Below the pieces are notes generated by a model, which was not told the origin of the DNA, did no database searches, and saw only the letters and a list, made by a program, of their open reading frames with translations. A stretch of DNA of 64,000 bases from Peredibacter sp045999315 (GTDB taxonomy: Bacteria; Bdellovibrionota; Bacteriovoracia; Bacteriovoracales; Bacteriovoracaceae), in the NCBI RefSeq assembly GCF_045999315.1, contig NZ_CP174607.1, positions 2,542,001 to 2,606,000 on the forward strand. The letters run 5' to 3'. Positions 8,882-18,493 of this stretch are shown piece by piece. Position 1 is the stretch's first letter. Each line of letters starts with the position of its first letter. The translations under genes and the position numbers were made by a program.

Positions 8882-11800
8882 ACCGTTCTGCTCGAATGGG
8901 AAGATGATTGAACGGTTGGTTGGGTTGAAGTCCATCGAACGACCGCGACAGTTCAGGTTCGTCATACTCCAAGCAAGGTTACCCATGTCTGTTTGGGTCG
9001 TCAGATTGTAGCGACGGATTCTTCCAGAGTTACAGTAGTAGAAGTTCTCCACGCCATCGAGTTTCACATAGAGGAATGAATCATCAATATTGTTAGTAGT
9101 CGAACCAATCTTTTTAATCATGCCGGCATTTGTGAACTCATAGATATCTTTTTGAGTCCCACCGTTCACAATGGCCGTGATCCAACGAGCGTTCTCGTCG
9201 TCGTATTGCCACTTTAAGAACGTGTCCCAATAAGGCATTTCACAAGATGCGGCCGAAACTGCGGTCGTGGCATCACAGGTTCTGCGAATATTATCATCGG
9301 CCGGATAACCAAGCACACCGGCGATATGAGATTGTCTGTATCCATCAAGAGAGTCATAGGCCTTCATCATGAAATCTTCATAACGGTTCAAGGCCGAGTA
9401 ATGGCGCATTCTTGAAATGATGAGTTGGTTATTACCAAAGCCGAGGATGAGACCACGGTTTAGATAGTTCGTGGTGGTCGTACCCCCAACATTGAGACCG
9501 AGTTCTCCGTCTGCAGAACTGTAATGTGTTCCACTGGTATTACCAATGATCTGCTCCCAGCGATTAGTCACACGATTGAGTTTTAGATAATAACCATATC
9601 CTGAACCGTGCTGATGCATGAAGATTTCACCAGTGGCCTTGTTACCCACAACATAGTTAGAGTCCGAAATACTTGTTGTGGTTGGATCAACTGTAGTAAG
9701 AGAAGTTCCGGAAGAGCCGTTACCCGCAAGGATGTTGATATTGCCCTCAATTGTGAACTCTTTAATAAAGTAACCACCAATATCGTTGGCGATAATTTTT
9801 CCGTTGTTGAGGCGGATAACATGGCCCACATCGGAGAATCGGGCATTGAGAGCATTGACACCATGACCGTAGGTAAGTCGTTGACCAAAGAGGGTCTTCA
9901 CTTTTCCTTCATCATCAACAGTTCTGATCACACCCCGGTCTGTGAAATAGATCTTACCGGTCGAAGAAATAAAGAAGTTTTGCAGGTCCACCGCACAGGC
10001 CGTGGCAAGTGTTCCATCGGCACATTCACCACGTGTTCCGTTACCAATAATACGTGTATATGTTCCGTCAAAGTTAATGCTGCTCACGTATGTTCTGTTT
10101 GCCATGAGATAAACTTTTCCGTTCATCCCTGTATGGCTCATATAAGTGTAGGTACGGAGAGACTCATCTTTTGGAGCAATTGTTTCAAAAGTATTTGGAT
10201 CAAAATAGGCACGTGAATAGCGATCATCTAATTGATCACATCCAGGATAACTTAAATCGTGATGGGTGGTGACTGTAACACCGGTTAATTGAGAGTTTGA
10301 AGGATCAAATTCAATACCTGGGTGTAGCATACGACACTTCGAAAGGTCTTGTGTCGGAACATAGAAGTCACCATTACCCGTGAAGTATTTTGAGATGATC
10401 TGTCCAGTACCGGCCTTGTAAATTCTGATTCTATATGTAGGAGTCGTATTTGGTTTGTATGGAAGTTCTGATTGGAAATAGATATCGCCATTAGGAGTTG
10501 CGAAGAAGACAGGCGAGTATTCCCAGCCTCCGGTCGTTCCGTGGGAATAAATGTTAAGGTCAGCTGGATTTGCCACAATATCAGTAGTAAGGGCACCACC
10601 ACCAATAATGGTCTCAATGGTAGGAGTAGAAAGATTCAAATCCACGCGACGAATGCGGTCCCTGTCTAGAATAAGAAGGCGTCCCTGATAATCGAGAGTG
10701 ATTTTCACGGCATACTTCAATGTGGCGTTGACGGCCGGACCACCATCACCTGAACTTACTCCCGTATTAGGAATAAAAATCTTCTGCTTACCATCGGCCT
10801 GGTCAATAGTGAGAATTCCGCGTTTATAATCCGCAAAGAAAAATTGTCCATCATCAGTTACGACCAAGGTTCCCGGGTCGCTTATATCACCTGCTCGACG
10901 AGTAAAGAACATGGCCGTTTGAGCTGATCCTCCAAGACCAGATTCAGAGTTACCTGCGATGATCTTAATCAGTCCTGCGTTCATAGGGTTTGAAATCAAT
11001 TGATTTGATACATCCCCTGCATCAGTCACTTTCACGCGGATTTTGTATGAAGTATTGAGTGGCGAACCACCGACCCATTTGTAACATCCTTCATTGGCCC
11101 CGAGAGTAATTCCAGTACAACCATAGTTGGTGTTATTTAATCCTGAAGCAAACTGAGTGAAGTTAATTTCATCCGGTGTATAAGAAAGAGAAATGGCCCC
11201 GGCCGGAAGTGCAATATTATCTGTGGCCTTCCAACGGATATAAACGTCAGTACCAGCTGGAACTTCCGATTGAGCGCGAGTAGGCGGAATAGGAGAGTTT
11301 GGAATATTGGCCGCGGCCACGTCCCAAACAGTCGGTGGAATTCCTGGATCGTAAGAGTGATTGATCTTATCTACGGATTCAGTACCTGCACCAGCATTCG
11401 AGACGTTCGAAATGTTGTCGGCCTCATCTTTTACCCAAACAAAGATATCGTAGGTCTTAGGTGTCCAACCCATAAGGATTGAATAATTAGAAAGACTCAA
11501 TGTTTGTGCCGGAACTTTTCCAATCACTGGACCATTCACAGCTATGAAACATGAATCATTGGCCGCAGGTTGAATTGAAAGATCTGATTTCACACAGACA
11601 TGAGAAATATAAACATCCACGTTCTGTGAAGTGGCAGAGATATTCACAGGAATGTAACTTGAGCGCGATGGATCCGCAGCGGTCGTGGTGAAAGCACTTA
11701 CAGTCGGAACATTAGTTTCACGAATCCATGTACCAACGACAGTTGTAGAGTTGAAAGGTGAAACAGTGAAAGTCTGCTTGAAGGTATAAGCACGAGTAGC

Positions 11801-14800
11801 GTCTGTGGCATTAGATGCCGTTGTCCATGACCAGTTCCCCGCAGTACAAGAGGCCGTGGTGGTTTGAGCACCGGTAATATCGATGGTGTAACCATTTTCA
11901 CAAGTACCCGTGAAGGTCACGGTGTTCGTATTTGTTTTAAGTAGGGCCGTATTGATCTTTAAAGCAGGACCAGTCGTGTCGCGGGTCCAGTTGAAGACGA
12001 TTTGGGCGGTGTTACCGGCCGAATCGTTTTGTTTAAAAGTATAAGAACGAAGGCCATCAGTTGAGACAGTAGGTGTGGTCCATGACCAGCTTGAGGCCGA
12101 ACAAGAAATCGTGTCACTTGCCGCTCCGGTAATCACAATGGCGTTAGTGCCTTCGCAGGTTCCGGTAAAAGTGAGAGCGCTCAAGTTATTAGTAAGGGCC
12201 TTGGTTTGACCGGTACTGGCCGCAACTGGATTTGTGGTTGTAAAGTTCGGTGGAGTCGCATCTCGGGTCCAGGCAAGGGCCAGTGGAGGAGCGGAAACGT
12301 TTCCGGCCGCATCGGTTTGAACCAGGTTATAAGTGTATGTTCCGTCTACTGTTTTAGAGCCTGGGGTCCATGTCCAAGTTCCGCTTGTACAAGCAAAAGA
12401 TGTGGTTTGAGCGCCTGTTACAGAGATGGTGTAGTTACCTTCACACGTACCGCCCCAGGTATTAGGCACATTGTTTTTCGTGAAGTCTGGCGAGTTACCA
12501 GTGGTCTTAGTGATAATTGGGGCGACTTCATCACGAATGAGATTTCGGCTTAGTGTGGTAACGTTTCCAACACCATCGGCCTGAGACACTGTAATGGTTT
12601 TGTTACCGTCTCCATCTGAGAAGTTTACTGTTTGTGAATAAGTACCGCTGGCACAGGTGATGCTGAAGTCGGCCTGAATACTTCCACTGAAAGTGATGCT
12701 TCTTCCAATTTCACAGTTACCAGTAATGGTGGCCTGTGTTTTGTGATAAGAGTTTACCGCCGGGGATGTGATAGTCAGTGGCGGTGGTGTCGAGTCAATG
12801 ATGAAAGTTCCTGAAGTCACTGTTGCCGTATTACCGGCACGGTCCGTAAAGGTCACTCTAAACCGCGCACTTGCAGTTGTCACTGTAGGAACTGTCCAAG
12901 AACGAGTAAAGGCGGTGGCACTTAGGGAAGGGCCCGCAGTTGAAGGAGTCGTTCCAACGGTCGACCAAGTTGAACCATTAAAGGCCTCAACCGTAAAATT
13001 TAATGATGATGTGGTATAAGTTTCTGTGGCCGTCCAAGCAAGAGAATAAGTCGCTCCACCTTTTTGCGTCGGTGGAAGAGTTAAGCTCATGGTTGGAAGG
13101 ACCGTATCATAATAGATCGTAAAGTCTCTTGAAGTGAGTGAAACGTTACCATAACTGTCTTTCGCCCAAACTTTTACCGTGTGAGCACCTTGAGTTGTTC
13201 CCATGGTGTAAGTAATGGCGTTGGCGGTAGTACTACAAGTCTGCCATCCGGCCGCACCAGCAGTTGGAGCAGCTCCTTCGTTAACAAAGAGTGACGGTGT
13301 ATCAGTACAAGAAGTCGCGGTGAAAGTCACACCAGTGGCATTTGTATACTGAGGTGAAGTAAGAGTCAGAAGTGGAGCAGGTGCCGCTGTCTTATCGTTC
13401 ACCGTAATAGTTACTGTGGCAGGAGTGAGCGCATTGGCGATGGTGTCATAGGCCACAAAAGTAAACGAGTCGGTGCCGTTGAAGTTAGCGTCTGAGATAT
13501 AGTTACAAGTAAGATCAGTTCCGTAAACGCCAGTGGTGATACAGCCGGAAAGAGTTCCGTTCGCGGGGCCCGTTACAATTTTATAAGTCAGAGCACCACC
13601 ATCAATATCAGTGGCCGGTGAAAGAGTAATGGCCAGGTTTGTATTATCGTTAGTGGTATAAGTCTGGTTGGCCGCCATGACCGGTGGATCGTTCACTGGA
13701 GTCACTGTGATGGTCACTGTCGCCGTATTAGAGTTGGCCGCACCGTCGTTCACGCGATAGGTGAAGGTATCAGTTCCATTAAAGTTTGCGTTCGGCGTAT
13801 AAGTACAGGCACGGCTCGTTCCACCAGTACAAGTAATAGTTCCGTTTGTGGTATCGGTTAACTTCACGTAAGTAAGTGTGCTACCCTCAATGTCTGAACC
13901 CATGTTTAAGGTAATTGAGAGAGGAGTATCTTCTGGAGTCGAAACACTTTGAGTGGCGGCCACGGTTGGAGCATCGTTCACGGCCGCAATGTTAAAAGTC
14001 ACTGTGGCGGTTGTGGTTGATTCTAAGAGTGAGTCATAGACCTTATAGGTGATAGTATCTGTACCAGTTGCGTTAGCGTTTGGTGTGTAATCACAAATTC
14101 TGTCGGTTGAATATGAACCTGTCACAATACAATTAGAAAGAGTCCCCTTAGTAGGTGCGGTAATCAGGATATAAGAAAGGGTCTGGGCCGGAACATCAAT
14201 ATCTGTACCCGCATTGATCGTGAATGAAGCAAGTGTGTCTTCAGTCACTGCCACAGATTGGTTAGCACCAGGAACTGGAGGATCGTTCACTGGATTTACT
14301 GTAATTGTCACGGTGGCCGTTGTTGAAGATAAGGCCCCGTCGCTCACGTTATAAGTAAATGTATCTGTTCCAGTGAAGTTGGCGTTTGGTGTGTAAGTAC
14401 AAGCGCGACTAGTTCCACCAGTACAGGTAAGCGTCCCGTTGGCCGGGTTTGTGAGCTTCACATAGGTGAGGGTGCTGCCTTCAATGTCTGATCCAGCGTT
14501 AAGGGTGATATTCAGGGCCGTGTCTTCATTAGTTGAAACACTTTGAGTGGCGGCCAGAGTAGGAGCATCGTTCACCGGAGTAATGTTGATCGTGATTGTT
14601 GCAAGTCCAGTTGAATCCACCAGACCGTCATTCGCGCGATAAGTGAAAGTATCAGTGCCCGTTGCGTTTAAGTTTGGTGTATATGTACAGTTTCGAACTG
14701 TTCCATAAGCTGCATCCGTAATACAACCTGACAGAGTTCCCTTGGTTGGATTCGAGATGATTTTATAACCTAATGTTTGGGCCGGAACATCTACGTCTGT

Positions 14801-17800
14801 TGCAGTGTTGATAGTAAAGTTGACTGCGGTATCTTCATTGGTCGTAATTGTTTGATTCGCCCCAATCACTGGAGGGTCGTTATCTCCCGCCACTGTGATG
14901 GTCACTGTCGCAACAGTTGAGTCAAGAGAGCCGTCATTTACTTTATAGGTAAAAGTCGTATTCCCATCAAAGTTTAAGTCCGGAGTAAATGTACAAGCAG
15001 TGCTTGTGCCACCGGTACAAGTAAGAGTTCCGTTGGCCGGTGTGCTGACAATAGTATAGCTTAATGAACTTCCTTCAACATCCACTCCTGGATTGAGATT
15101 AAAGTTCAGAACAGTATCTTCTGGAGTCGAAACACTTTGAGTGGCCGCAAGTGTTGGAGCATCGTTTACCGGAGCGATATTGATCGTGATTGTTCCATTA
15201 GTCAGGGAGTCTGTGACTGAATCATAGACCTTATAAGTAAAGCTATCGGCCCCTGTGGCATTTAAGGTTGGAGTATAAGTACAAGAAAGATCCGTTCCAT
15301 AACTTCCGGCCGTAATACAATTTGAAAGAGCACCCTTCGTTGGAGAGGTCACGATTTTGTAAGAAAGGGACTGGGCCGGAACATCAATATCTGAACCTGA
15401 ATTAATAGTGAAATTCAGAACAGTATCTTCGTTAGTGGCCAAGGTCTGATTGGCACCCGGAACAGGAGGATCGTTTACTGGGTTTACCGTAATGGTAACA
15501 GTTTCCGGAGCTGATGAAAGAGAAGCATCACTTACTTTATAAGTGAAAGAATCAGGGCCATTGTAATTTAGGGCCGGAGTATAAGTACAAGAGGTGGTCG
15601 TTCCCACACAGGAAATGGTTCCGTGGGCCGGAGAATCAACCACACTGTAAGTAAGCGTATCGTTTTCAGTATCTGAACCGGCCTGAAGATTAAAAGTAAG
15701 GGCCGTGTCTTCATTGGTGCTGATATTTTGTGGTCCTGCCAGAGTGGGAGCATCATTCATCGCAAGAACGCTGATATTCACAGTTCCAATATTAGAATCA
15801 GCGGTACCGTCATTAGACTTAATGGTGAAAGAATCATTCCCCGCATAGTTGGCGTTGGGCGTATAAGTACAAACGTAATCTGAAGTCACTGTCTGACAAC
15901 TAGAAATAGTTCCGTGAAGAGGTGCGCTTACTACTGAATAAGTAAGAAAGTCGCTATCAAAATCACTGATTGGACCAAAGTTAATTTGAACAGCATTGTC
16001 TTCAAGGGTCGTTTTGGTTTGAGTCGCTGTTACAACTGGAGGATTATTAGTTGATTGAACTGTAAGTGGAGTTGAGAATGAGTCATTGTTACAGGTAATC
16101 GTGGCGGTGGCGGTTCTGGTTCCCTTTAAAGCAGGCTTGGCCTTAAGACCAACTGTACAACCAGTGCTGCCAATGGTTTTACCATTACAATTATCATATG
16201 TGATTTCAAATTCTGAAGCGTTGGTTCCAACTAGAGTCACCGGGCCGCAAAGTTTGGTATTAACTGCGCCCGTGTTGGTGAACTCTAAAGTGAATTCATT
16301 ACTAATAGACTTATTTAAGACTTGCCCGAAATCCACATTCAGAGGATCAGATCCGAGAATCGGTCTTTGAATTTCAAAGGCGGGAGACTCCACCACTGTC
16401 TGGTGGCCCAAAGTGTCCGTGTAGGTAATTTTTAACTTTGCCGCACTCGTATTAATATTAGGAATATGGAAATTGGTCGTAAACTCAGTTCCATCATGAG
16501 GTCCATTTGTGACTGGGACTGATGGAAGATTGGCCCAGGTTGAACCATCGAAAAACTGCACATTAAAGAACTGAGAGCTTGCTGAGTTTCTTTCTGTTAA
16601 CTTCCATTTGAAATCTGTGTCCTCATCTGAAATGAATCCGAGCTGCATGTCTACAAATTCAATGGCAGGTGCGGTGGTATCAAGTTCCACTGTCAGTGTG
16701 CTTGGAACAGGAGAAACACGATCAGCGGCGTCCTTACTCCAAAGTTTGAGAGTGATGATACCATCACCAGGTGCTGCAAGAGTGTGATTCACCAATTGAA
16801 CCGGGCCACTTTGACAAGTAAGGGTGAAGTCGCTGTCACTTGGAACTTCATCATTTTCTGTTAGGGCGAGGGTGCTGAACGTTTCACAAGCAGAATAAAC
16901 GCCGTCAATGAGGGATCCAGTCGTCATATCCACAACAAGAGAACGAGTATCTGTAGGGTTGGTTGAAGCTGAATTCAGGGCCAGCATAGGAGAAAGTGTT
17001 GGGCGACCATCGGCCACTGAAACATTAAACTTTACTTCGTGATAAAGCATTGAACGATCAACTAGATCATCAGAAGAGTTTTTGGCCCCAATGATCAGTG
17101 TAATCTCTTGATTGGAGCGGCTGTTCGCGCTTGGAGTATAGGTCCAATTGGGTGACGTTGAAAAAACTTCGCCATCCACCTGCCATTCATAGGCGATGGT
17201 ATAACCGGAACTCCAGTGGAAGGCCTTAACGTCGAAATTGGCCGGTGCCATTTCAGTCAGGCTTGAAACTAATGTGATGTCGTTAACATCAGGGGCCGCC
17301 TCGGTCAATTCATTGACCGCGCCACCTTGGAAAGTCGATTGGAAATCGGATTTTAACGAGTTCTCATTTATGATGATATCGTAGACACGTTGAAAATCAT
17401 CGGCCGGAAGTGAGCGTTTAGCAATCTCTTCATAGAGACTTTGAATTGAGTCTCCGGTTGTGGTGGAAAGGGCCCCAGCAATTCTAGTATTCACAACTTT
17501 TGAAACCAGAGTTGTGGTTTGATCTAGGTTTTGATCTTTATAAAAGCTCGAGATAATTCTTTGATAGTTAATTTCACACCCTCGGGTCTCCAGCATATAA
17601 CGATTAGGAGTTTTAAGGTCGAGCTTCAGATCAATCGGATCAAAATCAAAGAGAGTTGAATCACTTAAGTTTGATTCTTTAAGCGGTCTGTCTCTTAAAA
17701 CAGACATATCTGTAAGATCCAGGAGGAGAACTCGAGGATTGGTACATGCATTAGCATAGGCCTCATCAATAAGAGCAAGAGGCGAGCGGTAAGCGATGAT

Positions 17801-18388
17801 TCCCACCAGTGGAATCACTTTACCTTTTAGATATGGTGAAACAGTTTTTGGAATATCACCCGCTGTTTCAGTAGTGGTGTTGCCAGAATTCGAATTCGTA
17901 TTCTTAGGGGCAGAAGGATAACCCACATTAGAAAAAGACATTCCAGGAAGACCAGTTCCGGCCGAAGTGTTACTCGTTGTTGTTTTACTTTCGCTTCGAC
18001 TTCTTAGTGAAGAAGAAGGTGAAGAAGAAGTTGGGTAAGAAGGAGCTCTCGTTGATTCACTGATGGTGACTCCGCTTCTCATATCTTTAGCGGCGATTTC
18101 AGTATCATCTTTCTCTTCTTTATCTACGACCGTTCGATTGTTGCGTTCAATGGTTGGAGCGCTCGAACGAGGAAGTGCTTTCTTTGCTTTAATTTCTGCT
18201 TCACGTTTTCTAGCAGCGGGACTGCGATAGGTTTTGATGGTTTGGCCCGCAACTTTGAGTGAGTACTCGTACTCAACCTCATCGTTTGAAACGGAGATGG
18301 GTTTTGCGCGATTTAAAAATAAATATCCACCAGTGCCGATGATGGCAATTAAGGTGCCCGGTATAAGATATTGTTTCAACACGCTCAT
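8849..18388 (-). CDS. Giant envelope protein: cadherin-like, Ig-like and NHL repeats
   Basis: This is a 3179-residue protein. Residues 6-25 form a single membrane anchor, followed by a Lys/Arg- then Ser/Thr-rich linker (to about 170). A choice-of-anchor/ASPM-type β-domain lies near 680-780. Nine tandem cadherin-like repeats (NDAPT/NEDT hallmarks) span about 780-1665. Ig-like repeats with DAAGNVS signatures span about 1670-2230, and a C-terminal NHL-type β-propeller with GDGGPA and DDGQFFFADY blades occupies about 2480-3179. Such architecture is typical of long surface adhesins or surface-anchored stalks. It lies 105 bases downstream of another large secreted gene in the same direction. Binding partner unknown. 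Confidence 0.85.
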   Translation of the reverse strand: MSVLKQYLIPGTLIAIIGTGGYLFLNRAKPISVSNDEVEYEYSLKVAGQTIKTYRSPAARKREAEIKAKKALPRSSAPTIERNNRTVVDKEEKDDTEIAAKDMRSGVTISESTRAPSYPTSSSPSSSLRSRSESKTTTSNTSAGTGLPGMSFSNVGYPSAPKNTNSNSGNTTTETAGDIPKTVSPYLKGKVIPLVGIIAYRSPLALIDEAYANACTNPRVLLLDLTDMSVLRDRPLKESNLSDSTLFDFDPIDLKLDLKTPNRYMLETRGCEINYQRIISSFYKDQNLDQTTTLVSKVVNTRIAGALSTTTGDSIQSLYEEIAKRSLPADDFQRVYDIIINENSLKSDFQSTFQGGAVNELTEAAPDVNDITLVSSLTEMAPANFDVKAFHWSSGYTIAYEWQVDGEVFSTSPNWTYTPSANSRSNQEITLIIGAKNSSDDLVDRSMLYHEVKFNVSVADGRPTLSPMLALNSASTNPTDTRSLVVDMTTGSLIDGVYSACETFSTLALTENDEVPSDSDFTLTCQSGPVQLVNHTLAAPGDGIITLKLWSKDAADRVSPVPSTLTVELDTTAPAIEFVDMQLGFISDEDTDFKWKLTERNSASSQFFNVQFFDGSTWANLPSVPVTNGPHDGTEFTTNFHIPNINTSAAKLKITYTDTLGHQTVVESPAFEIQRPILGSDPLNVDFGQVLNKSISNEFTLEFTNTGAVNTKLCGPVTLVGTNASEFEITYDNCNGKTIGSTGCTVGLKAKPALKGTRTATATITCNNDSFSTPLTVQSTNNPPVVTATQTKTTLEDNAVQINFGPISDFDSDFLTYSVVSAPLHGTISSCQTVTSDYVCTYTPNANYAGNDSFTIKSNDGTADSNIGTVNISVLAMNDAPTLAGPQNISTNEDTALTFNLQAGSDTENDTLTYSVVDSPAHGTISCVGTTTSCTYTPALNYNGPDSFTYKVSDASLSSAPETVTITVNPVNDPPVPGANQTLATNEDTVLNFTINSGSDIDVPAQSLSYKIVTSPTKGALSNCITAGSYGTDLSCTYTPTLNATGADSFTYKVYDSVTDSLTNGTITINIAPVNDAPTLAATQSVSTPEDTVLNFNLNPGVDVEGSSLSYTIVSTPANGTLTCTGGTSTACTFTPDLNFDGNTTFTYKVNDGSLDSTVATVTITVAGDNDPPVIGANQTITTNEDTAVNFTINTATDVDVPAQTLGYKIISNPTKGTLSGCITDAAYGTVRNCTYTPNLNATGTDTFTYRANDGLVDSTGLATITINITPVNDAPTLAATQSVSTNEDTALNITLNAGSDIEGSTLTYVKLTNPANGTLTCTGGTSRACTYTPNANFTGTDTFTYNVSDGALSSTTATVTITVNPVNDPPVPGANQSVAVTEDTLASFTINAGTDIDVPAQTLSYILITAPTKGTLSNCIVTGSYSTDRICDYTPNANATGTDTITYKVYDSLLESTTTATVTFNIAAVNDAPTVAATQSVSTPEDTPLSITLNMGSDIEGSTLTYVKLTDTTNGTITCTGGTSRACTYTPNANFNGTDTFTYRVNDGAANSNTATVTITVTPVNDPPVMAANQTYTTNDNTNLAITLSPATDIDGGALTYKIVTGPANGTLSGCITTGVYGTDLTCNYISDANFNGTDSFTFVAYDTIANALTPATVTITVNDKTAAPAPLLTLTSPQYTNATGVTFTATSCTDTPSLFVNEGAAPTAGAAGWQTCSTTANAITYTMGTTQGAHTVKVWAKDSYGNVSLTSRDFTIYYDTVLPTMSLTLPPTQKGGATYSLAWTATETYTTSSLNFTVEAFNGSTWSTVGTTPSTAGPSLSATAFTRSWTVPTVTTASARFRVTFTDRAGNTATVTSGTFIIDSTPPPLTITSPAVNSYHKTQATITGNCEIGRSITFSGSIQADFSITCASGTYSQTVNFSDGDGNKTITVSQADGVGNVTTLSRNLIRDEVAPIITKTTGNSPDFTKNNVPNTWGGTCEGNYTISVTGAQTTSFACTSGTWTWTPGSKTVDGTYTYNLVQTDAAGNVSAPPLALAWTRDATPPNFTTTNPVAASTGQTKALTNNLSALTFTGTCEGTNAIVITGAASDTISCSASSWSWTTPTVSTDGLRSYTFKQNDSAGNTAQIVFNWTRDTTGPALKINTALLKTNTNTVTFTGTCENGYTIDITGAQTTTASCTAGNWSWTTASNATDATRAYTFKQTFTVSPFNSTTVVGTWIRETNVPTVSAFTTTAADPSRSSYIPVNISATSQNVDVYISHVCVKSDLSIQPAANDSCFIAVNGPVIGKVPAQTLSLSNYSILMGWTPKTYDIFVWVKDEADNISNVSNAGAGTESVDKINHSYDPGIPPTVWDVAAANIPNSPIPPTRAQSEVPAGTDVYIRWKATDNIALPAGAISLSYTPDEINFTQFASGLNNTNYGCTGITLGANEGCYKWVGGSPLNTSYKIRVKVTDAGDVSNQLISNPMNAGLIKIIAGNSESGLGGSAQTAMFFTRRAGDISDPGTLVVTDDGQFFFADYKRGILTIDQADGKQKIFIPNTGVSSGDGGPAVNATLKYAVKITLDYQGRLLILDRDRIRRVDLNLSTPTIETIIGGGALTTDIVANPADLNIYSHGTTGGWEYSPVFFATPNGDIYFQSELPYKPNTTPTYRIRIYKAGTGQIISKYFTGNGDFYVPTQDLSKCRMLHPGIEFDPSNSQLTGVTVTTHHDLSYPGCDQLDDRYSRAYFDPNTFETIAPKDESLRTYTYMSHTGMNGKVYLMANRTYVSSINFDGTYTRIIGNGTRGECADGTLATACAVDLQNFFISSTGKIYFTDRGVIRTVDDEGKVKTLFGQRLTYGHGVNALNARFSDVGHVIRLNNGKIIANDIGGYFIKEFTIEGNINILAGNGSSGTSLTTVDPTTTSISDSNYVVGNKATGEIFMHQHGSGYGYYLKLNRVTNRWEQIIGNTSGTHYSSADGELGLNVGGTTTTNYLNRGLILGFGNNQLIISRMRHYSALNRYEDFMMKAYDSLDGYRQSHIAGVLGYPADDNIRRTCDATTAVSAASCEMPYWDTFLKWQYDDENARWITAIVNGGTQKDIYEFTNAGMIKKIGSTTNNIDDSFLYVKLDGVENFYYCNSGRIRRYNLTTQTDMGNLAWSMTNLNCRGRSMDFNPTNRSIIFPFEQNGLGGVAEYFIP
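13395..16048 (-). repeat. Nine cadherin-like repeats in an alternating A/B pattern
   Basis: Each unit is roughly 95-100 codons (about 290 bases). Units 2-8 alternate between a type with DIEGSTLTYV and CTGGTSxAC, and a type with DIDVPAQTLSY, PTKGTLSNC and a GSYGTD stretch. The effective period is therefore two units, about 195 codons. Every unit carries a pair of cysteines at equivalent positions. Boundaries are estimated to within a few codons. Confidence 0.75.
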
Positions 18389-18493
18389 GATTAGTTAAAT
18401 CGGTTTTTATTAGAAGAATCTTTAAATATGAGCGGCCTTAAAACAATTGGGAAAAAACTTCAGCATTTCAAGAGCTTATGTTTAGTTAAAGAT

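Noticed and set aside
9608..10216. 202-codon plus-strand frame
   Set aside because: Lies wholly inside the giant minus-strand gene; Cys/His/Ser-rich translation with no domain, as expected of a shadow frame.
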